Of a DNA stretch of 9,782 bases, positions 6,238-9,782 are shown one piece after another. A model generated the notes under the pieces. That model worked only from the letters and a program-made list of their open reading frames with translations. It did not search any database and was not told the DNA's origin. The position numbers and the translations under genes are program-made. Within the stretch, counting starts at the first letter, position 1, and every line of letters starts with the position of its first letter. The DNA is from Elusimicrobiota bacterium (lineage in GTDB: Bacteria; Elusimicrobiota; Elusimicrobia; Elusimicrobiales; Elusimicrobiaceae): assembly GCA_031258375.1 (NCBI GenBank), contig JAIRMX010000231.1, forward strand, positions 1-9,782, written 5' to 3'.

Positions 6238-7519
6238 GTTCTTTTACCACGGCCATAGTTTTGGCCGCCGCTCCTTTAAAAGATAAAGCAGTTTTTTGCG
6301 CGGAAGCAGCCGCGCTTTCAATCAAATCTGTCTGAGAAATAAATTTCCGTATAATATCGGCAAAATTATTTTCGTCAACCAAAACGCCGCCGCCGCTTTT
6401 AAGCATCTCTTTTGCCACATCGGGCGCATTATAATAATATTTGCCAAAAAACACCGGACGGCGCAAAATCGCGGCTTCCAAAAAATTATGCCCTCCGTTT
6501 TTGCTTATGCTGCCGCCGACAAAGACTATATCCGAAACTTTATAAAACGCGCCCAGCCATCCCATAGCGTCGACCAGCAAAACCTGCGCGTACGCGCCGC
6601 CGGAAGAATTATCTATGTTTATATTATTCAAAATATCGCTTAAAATCGCAAATTTAATTCCGCTTGCCTTAATCATTTTAACAATTTGCTCTTTGCGTTC
6701 AAGATGTCTCGGCGCGATTATAAATTTAACGTCGTTTAATTCTAAAGCGCAGGACAAAGCTGCGCGTTCCTCTTTTTCATGCGTGCTGCCGAGAGTTATT
6801 ATCTTTGAACCGCGCCAATTGAGAATATTTAATAAATTTTCAGCGTTTTCAACGCGGGAAGGCTCCGCGTCAAGCATATCGTATTTTATATTTCCGCTTA
6901 CGTATAACTTTTCTTCCGGCATTGCCAAATTTAAGTAAAGTTTTTTAATTTCCCCGCTCTGAGCGCAGACAAAAGAAATATTTTTGAACACAAGTTTTAC
7001 AAGCGGCAAAAGCAATTTATAACGCGACGCGCTGCGCTTGGAAATACGCCCGTTTATAACGGCCGCGGGTATTTTATTGCGGCCGCAGGCAATTATCATA
7101 TTAGGCCATAAATCGGACTCTATTATAAATAAGCGATGCGGCGCGTAAATTTTAATAAATCTCTTTACTAAATAATAAAAATCCATAGGCATTAAGACGG
7201 AAACGTCAAATACGGGCTCTTTTTGCGCGGCGGCGCGGCCTGCTGCGGTGGAAGTGGTAATAAGCGCAGGGCGTTTATAAAAAGACTTTAAATCGGCGGC
7301 AATTTTAACGGCGGATTTAACTTCCCCCACGCTGGCCGCATGCAGCCAAATATATCCGCCGCAAATACGATTTTTGGAACTGAAAACGAAACGTTCGCTA
7401 AGTTCTTCATTCAGATTTTTAAGCAGCTTTCTGCGGGAAGAAAACAGGAAAGATAAAATAACGCCCGTTCCAATTAAAGGGAATAATAAATTAAGTAAAA
7501 TTAAAATTAAATAGCCCAT
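6215..7519 (-). CDS. waaA: 3-deoxy-D-manno-octulosonic acid (Kdo) transferase
   Basis: WaaA (KdtA) transfers Kdo from CMP-Kdo to lipid IVA at the cytoplasmic face of the inner membrane, the first step of LPS core assembly. From the ATG at 7519 the protein has 434 residues, normal for the family. It shows an N-terminal membrane anchor (about 2-26), WLHAASVGE (58-66, with E66 at the usual catalytic Glu position), ESDLWPN (134-140), NGRIS (156-160), GNIKYD (209-214), APRHLER (269-275) and GGSISKNGGHNFLEAA (335-350). The frame stays open upstream to an ATG at 7621. I chose 7519 because the anchor helix starts there, as in other WaaA proteins, and the upstream 34 codons look non-family; the SD is weak at either site. 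The number of Kdo residues added cannot be predicted. The glycosyltransferase gene begins within its last codons. Confidence 0.95.
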   Translation of the reverse strand: MGYLILILLNLLFPLIGTGVILSFLFSSRRKLLKNLNEELSERFVFSSKNRICGGYIWLHAASVGEVKSAVKIAADLKSFYKRPALITTSTAAGRAAAQKEPVFDVSVLMPMDFYYLVKRFIKIYAPHRLFIIESDLWPNMIIACGRNKIPAAVINGRISKRSASRYKLLLPLVKLVFKNISFVCAQSGEIKKLYLNLAMPEEKLYVSGNIKYDMLDAEPSRVENAENLLNILNWRGSKIITLGSTHEKEERAALSCALELNDVKFIIAPRHLERKEQIVKMIKASGIKFAILSDILNNINIDNSSGGAYAQVLLVDAMGWLGAFYKVSDIVFVGGSISKNGGHNFLEAAILRRPVFFGKYYYNAPDVAKEMLKSGGGVLVDENNFADIIRKFISQTDLIESAAASAQKTALSFKGAAAKTMAVVKEHEKETRT

Positions 7520-7671
7520 AAACTTATTTTGCCTATTTATAATTTTATCATTTTGTCGGCATACAAAAAACATCCAAAGAAGTTTTTTGGTCTCGAAAGA
7601 TTTCCTAAACGACAAATCCAACTTGAATTAACGAGTTGCGTTCAACACCTTGGGATGATTTTTTATAGATA

Positions 7672-7703
7672 CGCAAACCCCCGCAGGCAGCGGGGGGTTT
7701 GCG
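7672..7703. terminator. GC-rich hairpin after the dksA-like gene
   Basis: CGCAAACCCCC (7672-7682) pairs with GGGGGTTTGCG (7693-7703), an 11-bp stem, and GC at 7683-7684 can extend it past one bulged base. It lies 11 bases beyond the dksA-like stop and about 150 bases before the waaA start, both on the minus strand. This is the position expected of a dksA terminator. There is no good T-run after it on either strand, so it could instead be an attenuator or a dispersed palindrome. Confidence 0.55.
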
Positions 7704-7713
7704 AAATACGAAA

Positions 7714-8100
7714 TTATTTATTTTCGTTGGAAGACTGGCAGTTCACGCAGTAGCGCGCAAACGGTAAAGCCTGAATTCTCTTTTTCGGTATATTACAACG
7801 GCAATATTCGCAAGTGCCGTAAATTCCCTTTGCAATGCGCCGCAAAGCTGACTCTATTTGCTCCAAAAGCGCTTGAGCGTTGTCGTTGAGTTCAAATAAA
7901 ACTTCTTTATCAAGACTTTGGGAAGCCAAATCCGCATCGTCCCCAACTTCAGCTTCCGGCATTTCGCTTTCTTTTTTTGTCTTTATCCTATCCTGAACTT
8001 CAGCGCGCATTTTTAACAGCGATTTTTCTATGTCTTTTATTTCCTGTTTCGTAAGCTGCTCGCTGCTTGCGCACGCTGCAATTTTCTTATTAGTATTCAT
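7714..8100 (-). CDS. dksA: DksA/TraR-family RNA polymerase-binding protein
   Basis: DksA-type proteins enter the secondary channel of RNA polymerase and, often with ppGpp, reset transcription of rRNA and stress genes. This 128-residue protein has a predicted helical N-part, an acidic DDADLA (54-59) that fits the DxxDxA coiled-coil-tip motif essential in E. coli DksA (D54, D57, A59), a second helix (about 65-92) and a C-terminal four-Cys zinc finger (C97, C100, C118, C121) in the pattern CEYC...CVNC. It is somewhat shorter than E. coli DksA (151). The frame extends upstream to 8178, but the ATG at 8100 has a strong SD (GAGGAG, about 6 nt upstream) and the extension would cover the promoter, so 8100 is the start. 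It has its own promoter and a hairpin after the stop. A TraR-like or other subfamily member cannot be excluded. Confidence 0.9.
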   Translation of the reverse strand: MNTNKKIAACASSEQLTKQEIKDIEKSLLKMRAEVQDRIKTKKESEMPEAEVGDDADLASQSLDKEVLFELNDNAQALLEQIESALRRIAKGIYGTCEYCRCNIPKKRIQALPFARYCVNCQSSNENK

Positions 8101-8149
8101 AAGCCACTCCTCTGCAATGAAACAACTTGCTTGTTGTCCATAGTATTCC

Positions 8150-8178
8150 AATGTAGCATATTTTAAAATAATTGGCAA
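8150..8178 (-). promoter_or_regulatory. Sigma70-type promoter of the dksA-like gene
   Basis: On the minus strand TTGCCA (8178-8173) is followed after exactly 17 nt by TACATT (8155-8150), with an extended -10 TG one base before it (TGCTACATT). Transcription would start near 8143, giving a leader of about 40 nt before the SD and the ATG at 8100. The promoter lies 21 bases inside the flank of the IS30-type element and is not interrupted by it. Confidence 0.7.
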
Positions 8179-8198
8179 ATATTTTGTTAGGGTCCCGC

Positions 8199-8225
8199 AT
8201 TCAAGGAGTAAGTGCAGCTTTAAGG
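8199..8225 (+). repeat. Left terminal inverted repeat of the IS30-type element
   Basis: This 27-bp end is located 3 bases outside the transposase stop. It matches the right end at 21 of 27 positions, with the first 7 and positions 9-16 identical. Confidence 0.75.
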
Positions 8226-8228
8226 ATT

Positions 8229-9215
8229 TTAGATTGTATAACTCTTGGATGTATTATATTTGCCGCTAACTCCATTATATCTTTTCTGTCTCCTCCCCTG
8301 CGGACTAAGCCATCCTAAGCGCTTCTTTGGCGTGTTGTTTATGCTCCTTTCTACCGCTCTCAAATCTTCTCCTCTCACATTCTTAAAATCTCTTCCTTTC
8401 GCCATATACCTGCGGATTACTCCCTTGCGCTTCTCCGCCGTGCCCTTCTCCCAGCTATGATATGCATCACAGAAGTACGAACGGCATTTTAATGCGCTGT
8501 TGACTTCTTCATGCAGCATATTTTCAAGACTGTTGCCGCAGGTTATACTTTTACAGTTTTCCGTTATTAACATCTTTATCGGCGCCTCCCGCTTCTCGTA
8601 ATAACTTTTTTTGTCCAAATAACTTTTTTTCCTATATCGGCTTGCTCGTTCTGCACACACGTTTATAGCCGAGCTCTTTTTACAGCATCTAAGCAGATCG
8701 CTTTGCCAATCTCCTGACCTCCTGCCGCGCTCTCGCTCCTTTATACTTACTCTCTTGCGGATTACAGCCTTGTATCTTTTGTTATAATGTCTATATCGCT
8801 TGCTTTTACAACGCACAAGATACTCCTTTAAGTACCGGGCATCTTCATATATCCGCTGATATATCGCTTCGCGGCTGATTACATTTTCTTCCTTGTTCTC
8901 AAGCCTAAGACGACATGATACTTGCTCTGGACTTAATGCGCAGAACAACAATTGTTCCTCTTTATAGCGCAGCCTATAGCTTTTTAGCCTTCTGCGTTTA
9001 CTCCAGCTGCTAAGCCTGCTCATTGACAAATCTTGCGCTAATACCGCAGTATAAGGCTCAGCCCTGCCTTTATTTCGCCTTACCTCCCGGCTTATCGAGG
9101 ATTTATCCCTCTTGAGAACCGCGGCTTTCTCTTTTTGGCTCACGCCGCGCCTCATTAATCTTTCCTGAGCGAACCTTTCTTCTTTGCTTATTTGTTTTTA
9201 TTTTCTTATGCTCAT
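8229..9215 (-). pseudogene. IS30-family transposase, nonsense-mutated and catalytically broken
   Basis: Read from the ATG at 9215, the frame is MSIRK, then TAA (9200-9198), then KQISKEERFAQERL and onward without further stops to 8229. The family start (LSxEER...) lies just after that stop, so codon 6 is a nonsense mutation. The next ATG (9155) would lose the first part of the N-terminal helix-turn-helix domain. Numbered from 9155 (308 residues): DNA-binding SISREVRRN (20-28), GDWQSDLL (148-155, first Asp D153), YHSWEKGTAE (232-241, third acidic residue E241) and LGWLSP (280-285). The second catalytic Asp of the family TxDNGxEF motif falls at G207 in TCGNSLE, exactly 33 residues before E241; GAC to GGC would explain it. 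Several neighbours of the motif are also changed. The product is almost surely inactive. Confidence 0.82.
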
Positions 9216-9232
9216 TGTCTATTACATTTTAC

Positions 9233-9259
9233 CGTAATAGTTCCACTTACTACTTGAAT
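9233..9259 (-). repeat. Right terminal inverted repeat of the IS30-type element
   Basis: This is the 27-bp counterpart of the left end, beginning ATTCAAG at 9259 on the minus strand and ending about 18 bases before the ancestral transposase ATG at 9215. Confidence 0.75.
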
Positions 9260-9465
9260 TGGTAATATCGGTAGATATAGGACTTTTTACACTGACTCAA
9301 ACAACTATTGTATCCTAAATGTTTGTATAAAAGACAAAAACTCTTTTAAGGGCTTTGTATTGCTTATTCTGGAGTATTTTACATAAATCTCGTCAGAATA
9401 TTTTTCCCAAAAAACCGCATGCCTCTTTTATTATTTTAGTCCAATATGTACTGATATCTTACACT

Positions 9466-9600
9466 CCAATAATTCGGATAATTTATTTATATGGCTCTAG
9501 AGCCAAAGATAAGAATAAAAAAGCCATGAGGCATGCGAAAAAGCCATTCAGAGAAAAAAGCGATGAGCGGCTTTTAATTTCTCTAAAAATCCAAAAAATC
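9466..9600 (+). pseudogene. Possible remnant of a minimal nucleotidyltransferase (MNT)
   Basis: The translated stretch PIIRIIYLYGSRAKDKNKK resembles the opening of MNT-type nucleotidyltransferases (IYLFGSRAKG...SDIDL), partners in HEPN/MNT toxin-antitoxin pairs. Some 15 residues later KSDERLLIS could be a damaged SDIDL motif, in which DxD has become DxR. There is no proper N-terminal helix before it, no SD and no partner gene. The match rests on a few residues, and the GSRA codons are also a perfect DNA palindrome (9493-9504), so chance is a real alternative. Confidence 0.22.
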
Positions 9601-9624
9601 AGTGTTCTCAGTTCCAAGCAAACA

Positions 9625-9661
9625 AAAATCTCCTACGAGGAAAAATAACGCCGGAGATTTT
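9625..9661 (+). terminator. Weak terminator-like hairpin before the IS5 end
   Basis: AAAATCTCC (9625-9633) pairs with GGAGATTTT (9653-9661), a 9-bp perfect stem with a 19-nt loop. The T-run is part of the stem and the GC content is low. It could shield the following element from read-through or be incidental. Confidence 0.3.
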
Positions 9662-9673
9662 ATCTAGGGTGTG

Positions 9674-9703
9674 TTGACAGTAGAGGTGAAAAGAAGATAA
9701 AAT
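9674..9703 (+). promoter_or_regulatory. Promoter inside the IS5-type terminal repeat
   Basis: A consensus TTGACA (9674-9679) is followed after 18 bases by TAAAAT (9698-9703). Transcription would start about 7 bases later, at or next to the ATG at 9711, suggesting a leaderless or nearly leaderless transposase mRNA. Confidence 0.55.
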
Positions 9704-9710
9704 TAGTAAT

Positions 9711-9782
9711 ATGAAAATAACGACAGAGCAATACGAACAAATAAAGGAGTATATGCCAGTGCAAAGAGGGAATGTGAAGATA
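9711..9782 (+). CDS. IS5-family transposase, N-terminal fragment (partial)
   Basis: Twenty-four codons are visible before the window ends. They read MKITTEQYEQIKEYMP followed by VQRGNVKI, matching the start of IS5-family (IS427-like) transposases, where a short helical region is followed by the P-x-Q-R-G-N motif. The DDE catalytic domain would lie beyond 9782, so activity cannot be judged. Many members of this group need a frameshift to make full transposase; this is not testable here. No SD lies at the usual distance: AGAGGTG at 9682-9688 is too far upstream. Confidence 0.7.
   Translation, partial: MKITTEQYEQIKEYMPVQRGNVKI

Larger units (their letters stand above)
8199..9259 (-). mobile_element. 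IS30-family insertion sequence, complete but decayed
   Basis: The ends are imperfect inverted repeats. ATTCAAGGAGTAAGTG (8199-8214) matches, on the other strand, ATTCAAGTAGTAAGTG (9259-9244), and over 27 bp there are 21 matches. The element is 1061 bp, the usual size for the family, with one transposase frame filling it. I see no target-site duplication (CGC on the left, TGG on the right), so the outermost bases may be slightly off or the flanks have changed since insertion. It lies in the same orientation as the dksA-like gene and just upstream of its promoter. Confidence 0.78.
9260..9666. other. Gene-poor spacer between two insertion sequences
   Basis: About 400 bases of AT-rich DNA lie between the IS30-type element and the IS5-type element. 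The only open frame of any size (9355-9648, +, 97 codons) lacks an SD and mostly reads as unstructured basic sequence, apart from a short nucleotidyltransferase-like stretch. It also holds a 9-bp inverted repeat just before the IS5 end. It reads as an accumulation site for mobile and decayed DNA. Confidence 0.5.
9668..9782 (+). mobile_element. Left end of an IS5-family element (runs off the window)
   Basis: The transposase frame at 9711 is of the IS5/IS427 type. About 43 bases before it lies GGTGTGTTGACAG (9668-9680), which looks like the terminal repeat of that group. It is preceded by CTAG (9664-9667), a plausible target sequence for such elements. The right end is outside the window, so neither the repeat nor a duplication can be confirmed. 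Confidence 0.6.

Noticed and set aside
7520..7621. Longer waaA start at 7621
   Set aside because: The extra 34 residues are unlike WaaA N-termini, and the membrane anchor that normally opens the protein begins at the ATG at 7519.
8101..8178. Longer start for the dksA-like gene at 8178
   Set aside because: The extension overlaps a good -35/-10 promoter and lacks an SD, while the ATG at 8100 has GAGGAG at proper spacing.
9274..9300. GGACTTTTTACACTGACTC as the end of another transposon
   Set aside because: It looks reminiscent of some IS termini but has no partner repeat or transposase nearby in the window.
9365..9400. TATTCTG/CAGAATA inverted repeat as an operator
   Set aside because: It has only 7 bp with a 22-base gap in AT-rich DNA and no gene next to it; such pairs are expected by chance.
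9416..9537. Inverted pair CGCATGCCTC / GAGGCATGCG about 100 bases apart
   Set aside because: It could mark a small decayed element, but the match is only 10 bp with a palindromic core and no further symmetry in the flanks.
9355..9648. 97-codon plus-strand open frame as a real gene
   Set aside because: It has no SD and no coherent domain, and its composition is like the flanking AT-rich DNA. Only a short MNT-like stretch was kept, as a low-confidence remnant.

Overview
The window looks like chromosomal DNA of a Gram-negative bacterium at moderately low G+C. It carries ribosomal protein S15 and PNPase, two enzymes of lipopolysaccharide (LPS) core assembly (Kdo transferase and a family-9 glycosyltransferase), a DksA-type RNA polymerase regulator, and two insertion sequences. 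The overall style (AT-rich spacers, many small palindromes, LPS genes, DksA-like protein) would fit Elusimicrobiota or a similar lineage. That placement is an impression from memory, not a demonstrated fact.

Layout, left to right. (1) 12-1436 (+): a Gly/Ser-rich protein of unknown function with one N-terminal and three C-terminal hydrophobic segments, closed by a perfect 18-bp terminator hairpin. (2) 1437-2215: a non-coding interval with a cluster of covarying palindromic repeat units (1674-1920), then a promoter region and an unusual leader for rpsO holding two short SD-ATG reading frames. The second of these overlaps the rpsO start codon. (3) 2216-4593 (+): rpsO and pnp, 5 nt apart, in the classical gene order, ended by a strong hairpin. 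(4) 4714-8100 (-): dksA-like gene, then a GC-rich hairpin, then waaA overlapping a glycosyltransferase gene by 23 nt. The glycosyltransferase is an unusual 507-residue protein: a complete GT9 enzyme preceded by an extra N-terminal GT9 half. (5) 8199-9259: a whole but apparently dead IS30-family element, with 27-bp terminal repeats, an early in-frame stop and loss of the second catalytic Asp. It lies just upstream of an intact dksA promoter. (6) 9260-9666: gene-poor DNA with a possible vestige of a minimal nucleotidyltransferase. (7) 9668-9782: the left end and first 24 codons of an IS5-family element, running off the window.

How the genes work together: rpsO-pnp forms a translation/RNA-decay transcription unit. 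waaA and the GT9 gene form a coupled pair for inner-core LPS synthesis, with WaaA adding Kdo to lipid A and GT9 enzymes typically adding heptose next. The dksA-like gene has its own well-formed promoter and probably its own terminator, so it may be transcribed separately from waaA. I found no convincing new defence or mobile system. The most unusual items are the one-and-a-half GT9 protein, the unknown Gly-rich membrane protein, the covarying palindrome cluster and the rpsO leader frames.
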